DNA of 64,000 nt from Pedobacter soli (GTDB lineage Bacteria; Bacteroidota; Bacteroidia; Sphingobacteriales; Sphingobacteriaceae), in assembly GCF_900101435.1 (NCBI RefSeq), contig NZ_FMZH01000002.1, positions 124,001 through 188,000 on the forward strand. The letters are read 5' to 3'. Both the position numbers and the translations under genes were made by a program. Below the pieces are notes generated by a model. It made no database searches and was not told the origin of the DNA. It worked only from the letters and a program-made list of their open reading frames with translations. Below are positions 16,349 to 22,486 of this stretch, piece after piece. How positions within the stretch are numbered: position 1 is the stretch's first letter; every line of letters starts with the position of its first letter.

Positions 16349-17602
16349 ATGAAAGTTTCAGTAATAGCCAATTCATTAATTGGCTCAGAAATTATAAAAA
16401 TTGGTAACGAAGTTAATGAAATGAAGCGCAAAGGCGCATCGATTGCTAACCTTACTATTGGCGATTTCGATTCGAATATTTACCCAATTCCTGCTGAGTT
16501 AAAAGCTGGAATTGTGGAAGCTTATAATGCCAATCAAACCAATTATCCGCCTGCTGATGGTGTTTTGCCTTTACGTGAAACCGTTTCAGAATTGTTAAAA
16601 GACAGATTTGGTCTGGAATACAATACCAACAGTATTTTGGTTTCGGGAGGTTCGCGTCCGTTAATTTATGCTACCTTTCTGGCGCTAATTGATCCGGGCG
16701 ATACCGTAGTGTTTCCCGCTCCATCATGGAACAATAACCACTATTGTCATTTAACATCAGCAAATGCTATTGCAGTTGAAACCGATGCAGCGCATAATTT
16801 TATGCCTACTGCGGCACAGTTAAAACCGCATTTAAAAGGTGCAACTTTACTGGCACTGTGCTCGCCACTAAATCCTACCGGTACCATGTTCGATGCCGAT
16901 GCTTTGGCTGAGATTTGTGATGCTGTTTTGGAAGAAAATGCAACCAGAGGAGCAGATGAAAAACCACTTTACCTGATGTACGATCAGATTTACTCGCTTT
17001 TAACTTTTGATAAAGTGCATGTAAATCCGGTTTCGTTACGTCCGGCTATGCGCGAGTTTACCATTTTTGTAGATGGTAGCTCTAAATGTTTAGCTGCAAC
17101 AGGTGTACGCGTAGGCTGGGGATTTGGTCCGGAAGATATTATTAACCGGATGAAAGCACTTGTTGGACACATGGGTGCCTGGGCGCCAAAAGCAGAGCAG
17201 GTTGCCATGTCAAACTATTTTAACGACAAGCCGCAGGTTGATGCATTCTTAACCAGCTTTAAGGCTCAGATACAAGATAGCTTAAACGCGCTTTATAATG
17301 GCTTTAATGCATTAAAGGCCGAAGGCTTTAATGTTGATGCCGTAGAGCCAATGGGAGCCATTTACCTAACCATTAAAATTGATTATATCGGAAGAACAAC
17401 CGAAGACGGTCAGCTTTTAAAAGATAGTGCCGATGTTAACTTCTATTTAATTAAAGAAGCGGGAGCTGCTTTGGTGCCATTCTCGGCATTCGGAAACGAA
17501 CACAGCATGCCATGGTTCAGGGCTTCGGTAGGTGCTTGTACCTTACAGGATATTAAAGACATGTTACCGAGAATTAAAACAGCTTTAAGTAAGTTGAAAT
17601 AG
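16349..17602 (+). CDS. Class I/II aminotransferase, aspartate-aminotransferase type
   Basis: 417 residues, fold-type I PLP enzyme. SPLNPTGTMFDADAL (about 172-186) holds the conserved Asn-Pro-x-Gly turn, YDQIYS (about 211-216) the PLP-contacting Asp and Tyr, and DGSSKCLAATGVRVGWGF (about 240-257) the Schiff-base lysine in SxSK-like context. A likely role is making aspartate or glutamate for the arginine pathway (aspartate enters at argG), but the exact substrate pair is not evident. It is the last gene before a strong terminator, so it probably closes the operon. Confidence 0.88.
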   Translation: MKVSVIANSLIGSEIIKIGNEVNEMKRKGASIANLTIGDFDSNIYPIPAELKAGIVEAYNANQTNYPPADGVLPLRETVSELLKDRFGLEYNTNSILVSGGSRPLIYATFLALIDPGDTVVFPAPSWNNNHYCHLTSANAIAVETDAAHNFMPTAAQLKPHLKGATLLALCSPLNPTGTMFDADALAEICDAVLEENATRGADEKPLYLMYDQIYSLLTFDKVHVNPVSLRPAMREFTIFVDGSSKCLAATGVRVGWGFGPEDIINRMKALVGHMGAWAPKAEQVAMSNYFNDKPQVDAFLTSFKAQIQDSLNALYNGFNALKAEGFNVDAVEPMGAIYLTIKIDYIGRTTEDGQLLKDSADVNFYLIKEAGAALVPFSAFGNEHSMPWFRASVGACTLQDIKDMLPRIKTALSKLK

Positions 17603-17621
17603 ATCCTCATTCATAACATGT

Positions 17622-17662
17622 AAACCCCTCTTCAATTTGTTTTGTAGAGGGGTTTGTTTTTT
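17622..17662 (+). terminator. Rho-independent terminator closing the arginine operon
   Basis: AAACCCCTCT (17622-17631) pairs perfectly with AGAGGGGTTT (17646-17655) over a 14-base loop, followed by GTTTTTTAA. It lies 20 bases after the aminotransferase stop. Confidence 0.93.
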
Positions 17663-17705
17663 AATTAAGCAATTCTTTTAGGAGTACGTTGTATTGAATA
17701 ATCTG

Positions 17706-17713
17706 TAAATTTG
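17706..17713 (+). promoter_or_regulatory. -7 element before the frameshifted antitoxin
   Basis: TAAATTTG matches TAnnTTTG exactly, 26 bases before ATG 17740. The nearest TTG (17689-17691) is 14 bases upstream, which is short. It is the third toxin-antitoxin pair in this stretch preceded by a perfect -7 match. Confidence 0.4.
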
Positions 17714-17739
17714 TATATTAGTTTAAAATCACATTGGAT

Positions 17740-17945
17740 ATGGAAACTTACGTGGTACATCCCGATAAAGTGCAGGAGAAAGCATTAAAGGCATTTCTTG
17801 AAGCGTTAGAAGTTCCTTACGAAATAAAAAAAACAACGACTTACCTCAGCACGTCATATCAGGGATTAAAAAAGGGCAGGATGATATTAAGGAGGGTAAA
17901 GGCATCTCTTTAGCAGAATTTAAAGAAAGAATTTCTGGGATGTAA
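17740..17945 (+). pseudogene. Antitoxin gene broken or recoded by a frameshift at an A8 run
   Basis: From ATG 17740 the frame reads METYVVHPDKVQEKALKAFLEA...PYEIKK and then, after a run of eight A (17826-17833), stops early. With one more A the frame continues as NNDLPQHVISGIKKGQDDIKE and then GKGISLAEFKERISGM, ending in a TAA that overlaps the toxin ATG at 17945. Both halves together make a normal antitoxin of about 68 residues with a Phd/RelB-like C-terminal tail (SLAEFKERI). The choices are a real loss of one A, slippage on the A8 run that makes the full protein, or a homopolymer sequencing error. The overlap with the toxin suggests the module was recently intact. Confidence 0.75.
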
Positions 17946-18238
17946 TGGAATTGCCGATAGTCATATCAGAAACAGCACTAAAAACTTTCGAGTCAATCTG
18001 TGCTCAAATACATGAAAGACTAGGATCAAAAGCATTAAAAGATTTTAAAAAGAATACGATTAAAACCTTAGACTTAATAAGTCATTCTCCTTTCATTTAT
18101 AAAGAAACTGAATTTGATCCTAACATACGTCAGGGATTAATTAAAAAGATCTCCTCTGTATTTTATGAAATTAAACCAGATCGGATAGAAGTCCTGTTCT
18201 TTTGGGCCAATAGACAGGAACCCATGTTTTTCTCATAA
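17945..18238 (+). CDS. RelE/ParE-family toxin
   Basis: 97 residues (begins MELPIVISETALKTFESICAQ), with the ParE/RelE arrangement: two N-terminal helices (KTFESICAQIHERLGSKALKDF), then strands ending IRQGLIKKISSVFYEIKPDRIEVLFFWANRQEP, where the FYEI and VLFFWANRQ strands match the family. The ATG overlaps the stop of the frameshifted antitoxin. If the antitoxin is truly broken, the toxin must be weak, silent or counteracted elsewhere. A bidirectional hairpin follows at 18252-18287. Confidence 0.85.
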   Translation: MELPIVISETALKTFESICAQIHERLGSKALKDFKKNTIKTLDLISHSPFIYKETEFDPNIRQGLIKKISSVFYEIKPDRIEVLFFWANRQEPMFFS

Positions 18239-18251
18239 TAAATTAATGAGA

Positions 18252-18287
18252 AAGACCTCCCGGGTTTTTTAAAACCCACGAGGTCTT
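18252..18287. terminator. Hairpin between convergent genes; member of a dispersed palindrome family
   Basis: AAGACCT (18252-18258) pairs with AGGTCTT (18281-18287), and inside it GGGTTTT (18262-18268) pairs with AAAACCC (18271-18277). It sits between the toxin gene and rtcB, which converge, so it could end transcription from both sides, though no long T run follows it. It resembles the palindromes at 28752-28787 and 47239-47271. Confidence 0.6.
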
Positions 18288-18339
18288 CTATTCCAGGCTC
18301 CAGGCTCCAGACTGAGGACTTTGGACTCAAGACTCCAAA

Positions 18340-19764
18340 CTAATCCTCCCTGCTCCCATCATCAGCCATTCTTACCATTTTAGGTTCGAATTTAGCCACC
18401 ACATCAACCAGTTCTGTTTGTGCAGCCATTACTTTATGGATGTCTTTATAAGCCATCGGCGCTTCGTCTATACCCGCACCAATTAAGGTTACGTTATGGT
18501 CTTTCAAAATTGCTTTCATGTCCGATTTGGTGATCGATTGAATGGCTTTCGTCCTGCTCATTTGTCTACCCGCGCCATGCGATGCCGAATTGATTGCGCT
18601 GGTTTCACCTTTCCCTCTAACCAGAAATCCTGGAGCGGTCATACTTCCCGGGATAATCCCCATTACGCCCTTACCGGCCGGAGTAGCGCCTTTACGGTGA
18701 ACAATCACTTCCTCACCGTTAATAAGCTCCTTCCAGGCAAAATTATGATGGTTTTCTACCTTGGCTAAAACTTTTGCACCAATGGCTTTGGTTAACCTTT
18801 TATGAATTACCTCGTGACAGGCCGAAGCATAATCGCCAGCTAAGTTCATGGCAATCCAGTACTCTTGCCCTTCGGCCGTGTTAAGGTCTAAGTAGGCGAG
18901 GTTTGCGGCCTCTTTAGGTAATTTACAGATCTCTTTCGCCAGTTTGGTATAATGACCGGCAATAGTAGCACCTAAACCACGCGAACCGGAATGGGTTAGC
19001 AAGGCTACATAACGACCTTTATCGATATTTAGAACTTCATCGCGTTCGGCAAAATCAATAATCCCCCATTCTACAAAGTGGTTACCACCGCCTGATGTAC
19101 CCAATTGAGCCCAGGCTTTTCCATGCAGGTTTTTAAGGAAAGTAGTTGAGTTAAAAGCTTCGTTATCCAACACCTCGTGCTCGGCTCTTTCCAAACCCCT
19201 AAACTCTCTGCCTGCTCCAAATTTGGTAAAGGCAATCAACTCGCGTTTGTACATGGCATCTTTACCGAAATAATGCTTTTCAGGAATGTCGAAAATACTC
19301 AACGCCATTCGGCAACCAATATCAACGCCTACACCGTAAGGTATAATTGCATTTTTGGTGGCCAGTACACCGCCAATAGGCAAGCCATAGCCTTGGTGGG
19401 CATCGGGCATTAAAGCCCCTGCTACCGATACGGGTAGTTTCATGGCAATATCCATTTGGTTTCTGGCACCTTCTTCAATGTAATCAGGGCCAAATACCGC
19501 GTAGGGTTTGGCATGGCTTACCAGTTCAATGATTTCATCTTTTGGAGCATTGGCTTCTTCAATCATGGCCGTGGCCAGCGGATGTAAAACTGGATCATCC
19601 AAAAAACTTTCGGGATAATCTTTTACTTTTTTAAATAAGGCCAGCAATTCTTTTTCTTCAATATCCGCAAAGTTTGTTTTCAAAATATCCAATGCTAAGC
19701 CTAATATTTTTCCTTCAGTATAACCTGTTTCAAGCAGGTTATTTCCTGTTATGTTGTTTTTCAT
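18340..19764 (-). CDS. rtcB: RtcB RNA-splicing ligase
   Basis: Joins RNA 2',3'-cyclic phosphate or 3'-phosphate ends to 5'-OH ends through a GTP-dependent guanylyl-His intermediate with Mn2+. In 474 residues: PDAHQGYGLPIG (120-131), DIGCRM (148-153) with the metal-binding Asp and Cys, GTSGGGNHF (222-230), HSGSRG (258-263), NHHNFAW (338-344), HRKGATPAG (356-364), and SASHGAGRQMSR (393-404) with the guanylated His at 396. It is the last gene of the minus-strand RNA-repair operon, 11 bases after the second nucleotidyltransferase. No archease or RtcA is nearby. Confidence 0.96.
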   Translation of the reverse strand: MKNNITGNNLLETGYTEGKILGLALDILKTNFADIEEKELLALFKKVKDYPESFLDDPVLHPLATAMIEEANAPKDEIIELVSHAKPYAVFGPDYIEEGARNQMDIAMKLPVSVAGALMPDAHQGYGLPIGGVLATKNAIIPYGVGVDIGCRMALSIFDIPEKHYFGKDAMYKRELIAFTKFGAGREFRGLERAEHEVLDNEAFNSTTFLKNLHGKAWAQLGTSGGGNHFVEWGIIDFAERDEVLNIDKGRYVALLTHSGSRGLGATIAGHYTKLAKEICKLPKEAANLAYLDLNTAEGQEYWIAMNLAGDYASACHEVIHKRLTKAIGAKVLAKVENHHNFAWKELINGEEVIVHRKGATPAGKGVMGIIPGSMTAPGFLVRGKGETSAINSASHGAGRQMSRTKAIQSITKSDMKAILKDHNVTLIGAGIDEAPMAYKDIHKVMAAQTELVDVVAKFEPKMVRMADDGSRED

Positions 19765-19775
19765 TTTTGTTTTTT

Positions 19776-20837
19776 TTAATCGGCATAAAGCGCTGTTCGC
19801 ATCTCAACAAGTAAAGACTCAACTAAAGCAGTATCTGGCTTATCCATGAGCTTGCTTTTGGTTGTTTCTTGTTCAATTTGTTCCATCAGAGCCTCAGCCA
19901 TTTTTAATACCTCTTCGTAATCAAGTTCTCCTCTTTTAATCATGAGTAACTCATCCCGATTTTGTCGTTTTACATTTAATTTTCCATCCCGTACAATCTC
20001 AAGTGCTACTTGTAATAGCCTGATGGTATGCATCATGTTTTTCGAATCATAATCTTTACCATGATTCTTATTTAAACTGTAGCGTTCCTCGTTCCGTTTT
20101 TCTACCCATTCCCAATATTCACTATGCTCCTTGCAGTACGAGGAATAACTATCCTTATTGAAGAATAAATACGCAATTCCCGTTTCCCCAGCGGGGATGG
20201 CAGATACTGAAACTTCATTGGCATTTGTTTTATTTGCTATGCCTTTATAGGGAATGTTTTTTTCATTGTTATAAAATAATGCATAAAGATCTTTGGTGTG
20301 CGAAATTTTTGATAGCCCACAGTTTTCCTGTAGGATATTCCTTTTTTTTAGCCATGCTTTAACTTTAACTGCTGAATAATTTCCTGTTATATAACAAAAA
20401 TCAAGTACTGTTTTTCGAGCTTTTGGCATTGGATTCAAAATCTTTTTATTTAAACCTTTTGCCTTTCTGATCTGGGTTAAAGCATAACCACCAAAAGTAT
20501 CTTTACACAATTTGGACAAGAACATCGCAATGTTTAATTTCTCCATTACGGGATGCTTATATAAAATGCAGTCTTCAGGTGTTGCTAAAATCTCAACAAT
20601 GTTCGGATTATTCTTGATTAACAATTCTACAAAGCGGCCAATTTCATAATAAACCTCATCATTACTCTCATTGCTGATTTGTGGGATATACTTAAAGCCA
20701 AAGAACATGCTTTTAGGCATGTAATAAATACCCTTTATATCTGTATCAGATTCCGGAGTATTTAAGCCATAAGCCTTACTGCCACTTAAACATTCAAATA
20801 ACAAGAGATTTCTATCTTTTAAATCTTTAATTGTCAT
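19776..20837 (-). CDS. Pol-beta-superfamily nucleotidyltransferase, second copy
   Basis: 353 residues. The N-terminus has the nucleotidyltransferase core, CLSGSKAYGLNTPESDTDIKGIYY, with Gly-Ser at 19-20 and the metal-binding Ser-Asp-x-Asp at 30-33. The rest is a long helical region without a motif I recognise. It matches the predicted nucleotidyltransferases (COG3541-like) found with RtcB. It might add nucleotides to damaged RNA 3' ends or modify another RNA or protein; that is inference from the operon. It overlaps the frameshifted first copy by 11 bases and is 11 bases from rtcB. Confidence 0.85.
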   Translation of the reverse strand: MTIKDLKDRNLLLFECLSGSKAYGLNTPESDTDIKGIYYMPKSMFFGFKYIPQISNESNDEVYYEIGRFVELLIKNNPNIVEILATPEDCILYKHPVMEKLNIAMFLSKLCKDTFGGYALTQIRKAKGLNKKILNPMPKARKTVLDFCYITGNYSAVKVKAWLKKRNILQENCGLSKISHTKDLYALFYNNEKNIPYKGIANKTNANEVSVSAIPAGETGIAYLFFNKDSYSSYCKEHSEYWEWVEKRNEERYSLNKNHGKDYDSKNMMHTIRLLQVALEIVRDGKLNVKRQNRDELLMIKRGELDYEEVLKMAEALMEQIEQETTKSKLMDKPDTALVESLLVEMRTALYAD

Positions 20838-21587
20838 AACTCTTTATCGTTTTTCTAAAGAAAATATCCAGGGCTTCCCCGCTAAAACTTTCTTTTGGCA
20901 AGTCTTTAGCGGCTGCACTACATTTTTCAAATTCATGATCGATGTATGTGCTTAACTGAGGAACTATTTTTATCAGAAATCCTTCATTAGAAGTTGATTT
21001 GAGTAAAATAAGTTCGCGAACAATCTCCAGTAAATTTTCAGGCATTAAGGTAATTAACGGTTCAATCGTCATTGGCGCAATAGTGTTTTTTTCTAAGCAC
21101 CATTTTGCTGAAAGTAGTGATCTGAGCACATAAAAAAGCTTTTTATTTTGATTTCTCCTGCATTTGTACCAGTTTCTAATGCACCAAGCGCAATACCCAG
21201 GTAATGGTTAACATTTGTTTTTCTATAAAAGTACTGCTGGCACAATTTCCACAAGTCCTCTTTGAAATGATCGTGCTCCATATAAATTATGGGTGACTGT
21301 AACCATTCAAACGGAGTTGTATTTGATTTTCTGATCAGTTTGAGCACTTTCCTTATATCCCAGCCATTGATATCAAGTTCATTATTAATTGGGAAATCAA
21401 GATGATCCGGGCTATCAGAAACCGATAAATAATCATCCAAAGGGCGTTTATAAATAAACCTTACATCATAATCGCTATCTGGTGACGGGAATTGCCAACC
21501 TCTACTTCCAGACTCACAGGCAAATAATATTTTGATGTTGTGTGCGCATTCTATTTCGCCAAGTTTCCTTATTATCTCGGTTTTCAT
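20827..21587 (-). pseudogene. Pol-beta-superfamily nucleotidyltransferase, first copy, split by a frameshift
   Basis: Two frames together make one protein of about 250 residues. The first (ATG 21587) has LFACESGSRGWQFPSPDSDYD, with Gly-Ser at 27-28 and Asp-Ser-Asp-Tyr-Asp at 37-41. It leaves frame after GEIKIK. The second frame, with one extra A in the A5 run (T5 on the plus strand at 21140-21144), continues as KKLFYVLRSLLSAKWCLEKN, which matches the KKYFYVLRPLLA-like segment of the family as I remember it, then runs to the stop at 20827. So either one A was lost, or it is a homopolymer error. It is the first gene after the Y-RNA array. Confidence 0.8.
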
Positions 21588-21602
21588 TTTTCTCTAATTA
21601 AT

Positions 21603-21634
21603 CCCCGGCAGGTAACATTCACCATGCCAGGGGG
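21603..21634 (-). promoter_or_regulatory. Strong hairpin between the Y-RNA array and the first nucleotidyltransferase gene
   Basis: On the minus strand CCCC (21634-21631), GGCA (21628-21625) and GGT (21623-21621) pair with ACC (21613-21611), TGCC (21610-21607) and GGGG (21606-21603), an 11-bp interrupted stem. No T run follows, so it is not a typical terminator. It lies 15 bases before the ATG at 21587 and could mark processing of the Y RNAs from the mRNA or affect translation start. Confidence 0.5.
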
Positions 21635-21658
21635 CTTCTAAATTTAATCATTTTAATT

Positions 21659-21726
21659 AATGAGGCTACAAGCACAAAATGTATCAAACTTTTTGGACGA
21701 AGTAACATTTAGCAACGGCACTCATT
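21659..21726 (-). ncRNA. Y-RNA-like ncRNA 6 (bare hairpin form)
   Basis: Shortest member, about 68 bases, last in the array. The core TGYCGT-N8-GTTACTTCG is present (GTTACTTCG at 21706-21698). Pairs: AATGAG with CTCATT at the ends, GTTGC with GTAGC (with wobbles), and AAATGT with ACATTT. The loop region TACTTCGTCCAAAAAGTTTGAT has no T-arm or D-arm, so the tRNA-like part is absent while the presumed Ro60-binding stem is kept. Confidence 0.7.
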
Positions 21727-21747
21727 TTTTTGCGAGAGCGTAATCAT

Positions 21748-21841
21748 TTAAGAGCAATACTGGCAAGTGTATATTTACTAGCAGGATTCGAACCTGCACT
21801 ATATTCAACCCTCGAAGTAACACTTGACAACGGCATCTTAA
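21748..21841 (-). ncRNA. Y-RNA-like ncRNA 5 (T-arm only)
   Basis: About 94 bases. The ends TTAAGA and TCTTAA pair, and CAAGTGT of the N8 region pairs with ACACTTG. The core GTTACTTCG is at 21821-21813. A perfect T-arm, GCAGG-TTCGAAT-CCTGC, lies at 21797-21781. No D-arm or acceptor-like hairpin follows; the chain returns directly to the stem. Confidence 0.8.
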
Positions 21842-21853
21842 TTTTTTAATGAA

Positions 21854-21985
21854 CAGAAGCAAAAAGCAACAAAAGTTTACGGGGCATGTCGTTGCCGGAG
21901 TCGAACCGGATAATCTTGCTGGCTTTACAACTTCATTATTCCTCCCCTCAATTGCGACGAAGTAACTTTTATTTACGGCATTCTG
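21854..21985 (-). ncRNA. Y-RNA-like ncRNA 4 (divergent interior)
   Basis: About 132 bases. CAGAA pairs with TTCTG at the ends, GTAAA with TTTGC (one wobble), and AAAAG with CTTTT. Core GTTACTTCG at 21966-21958. The interior has a T-arm CCGG-TTCGACT-CCGG enclosed by GTTG/CAAC and by GGGG/CCCC, but no D-arm; an anticodon-arm-like TTGTAAA precedes the T-arm. The architecture differs from copies 1-3. Confidence 0.75.
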
Positions 21986-21997
21986 TTTTTATTATAG

Positions 21998-22125
21998 ATA
22001 AGGCAATAGGTGATAAAAGACATTTCCCCATGTTCTAAAACTTAAACTATTCTGCGTTGGCAGAAGCTGGAATTGAACCAGCATCCTGGGCTTGAATCGA
22101 AGTAACTTTTATCTACGGCACTTAT
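21998..22125 (-). ncRNA. Y-RNA-like ncRNA 3 (permuted tRNA-like, weak D-arm)
   Basis: About 128 bases. ATAAG pairs with CTTAT at the ends, and GATAAAAG pairs with CTTTTATC (8 bp). Core GTTACTTCG at 22106-22098. T-arm GCTGG-TTCAATT-CCAGC at 22082-22066, then a 6-bp hairpin TTCTGC-CAAC-GCAGAA in the place of the acceptor stem, then TA and a D-arm-like GTTT...GAAC whose loop lacks the Gly-Gly pair of G bases seen in copies 1 and 2. Confidence 0.85.
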
Positions 22126-22142
22126 TTGGTATTTTAATTAAA

Positions 22143-22272
22143 GCAAGGTAAATGACAAAAAGAGACTATTTTTCCTGCTCTACCAGCTGAGCTACCCATT
22201 TACATGGGGCAGGGCTCGAACCTGCGACACGGGCATTAAGAGTGCGAAGTAACTCTTCTTTACGACACTTGC
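22143..22272 (-). ncRNA. Y-RNA-like ncRNA 2 (full permuted tRNA-like)
   Basis: About 130 bases. GCAAG/CTTGC, GTAAA/TTTAC and AAGAG/CTCTT form the long closing stem, with TGTC bulged on the 5' side. Core GTTACTTCG at 22253-22245. T-arm GCAGG-TTCGAGC-CCTGC at 22225-22209, a 5-bp hairpin CCCAT-GTAA-ATGGG replacing the acceptor stem, then U8-A9-like TA and a canonical D-arm GCTC-AGCTGGTA-GAGC. The order T-arm, capped acceptor, D-arm is a circular permutation of tRNA, with the open ends at the anticodon stem. Confidence 0.9.
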
Positions 22273-22307
22273 TTGTTTTCTGTTTTTTATTTTTTTTCTA
22301 TAATTAG

Positions 22308-22434
22308 GCAAGGTTAAAGGCAAAAGAGACTGTTTTCCTGCTCTACCATTGAGCTATTCTGTTTAAAGAAGTAGGATTCGAACCTACAACCAGGGCGACC
22401 TGAATGCGAAGTAACTCTTTTTAACGACACTTGC
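22308..22434 (-). ncRNA. Y-RNA-like ncRNA 1 (full permuted tRNA-like)
   Basis: About 127 bases, first in the array after the Ro60 gene. GCAAG/CTTGC, GTTAAA/TTTAAC and AAGAG/CTCTT form the closing stem. Core GTTACTTCG at 22415-22407. T-arm GTAGG-TTCGAAT-CCTAC at 22387-22371, a 4-bp hairpin TTCT-TTAAAC-AGAA, then TA and D-arm GCTC-AATGGTA-GAGC. A small CAGG/CCTG hairpin precedes the T-arm. From memory, the core resembles the 5' strand of vertebrate Y RNAs (CCGA-N9-GUUA), the part bound by Ro60. Confidence 0.9.
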
Positions 22435-22456
22435 TTTTCTATAAATGTTTTTTAAT

Positions 22457-22482
22457 ATCCCACAGTCATTTTACTGTGGGAT
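22457..22482. repeat. Perfect hairpin between the Ro60 gene and the Y-RNA array
   Basis: ATCCCACAGT (22457-22466) and ACTGTGGGAT (22473-22482) form a perfect 10-bp stem with a 6-base loop, 4 bases past the TROVE stop. On the minus strand it is followed by ATTAAAAAAC, not by T, so it is not a normal terminator for that strand. It may protect or process the 3' end of the Ro60 mRNA where the ncRNA part begins. Confidence 0.6.
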
Positions 22483-22486
22483 GGGT

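Noticed and set aside
21659..22434. CRISPR array or set of real tRNA genes
   Set aside because: The 9-base repeat recurs at uneven distances (115-162 bases) and each copy starts a folded RNA, unlike CRISPR. The tRNA-like parts are permuted, lack a CCA-bearing acceptor end and an anticodon loop, so they cannot be normal tRNAs.
22457..22482. Intrinsic terminator for the Ro60 gene
   Set aside because: The hairpin is followed by A-rich, not T-rich, sequence on the operon strand, and the downstream ncRNAs and genes read in the same direction.
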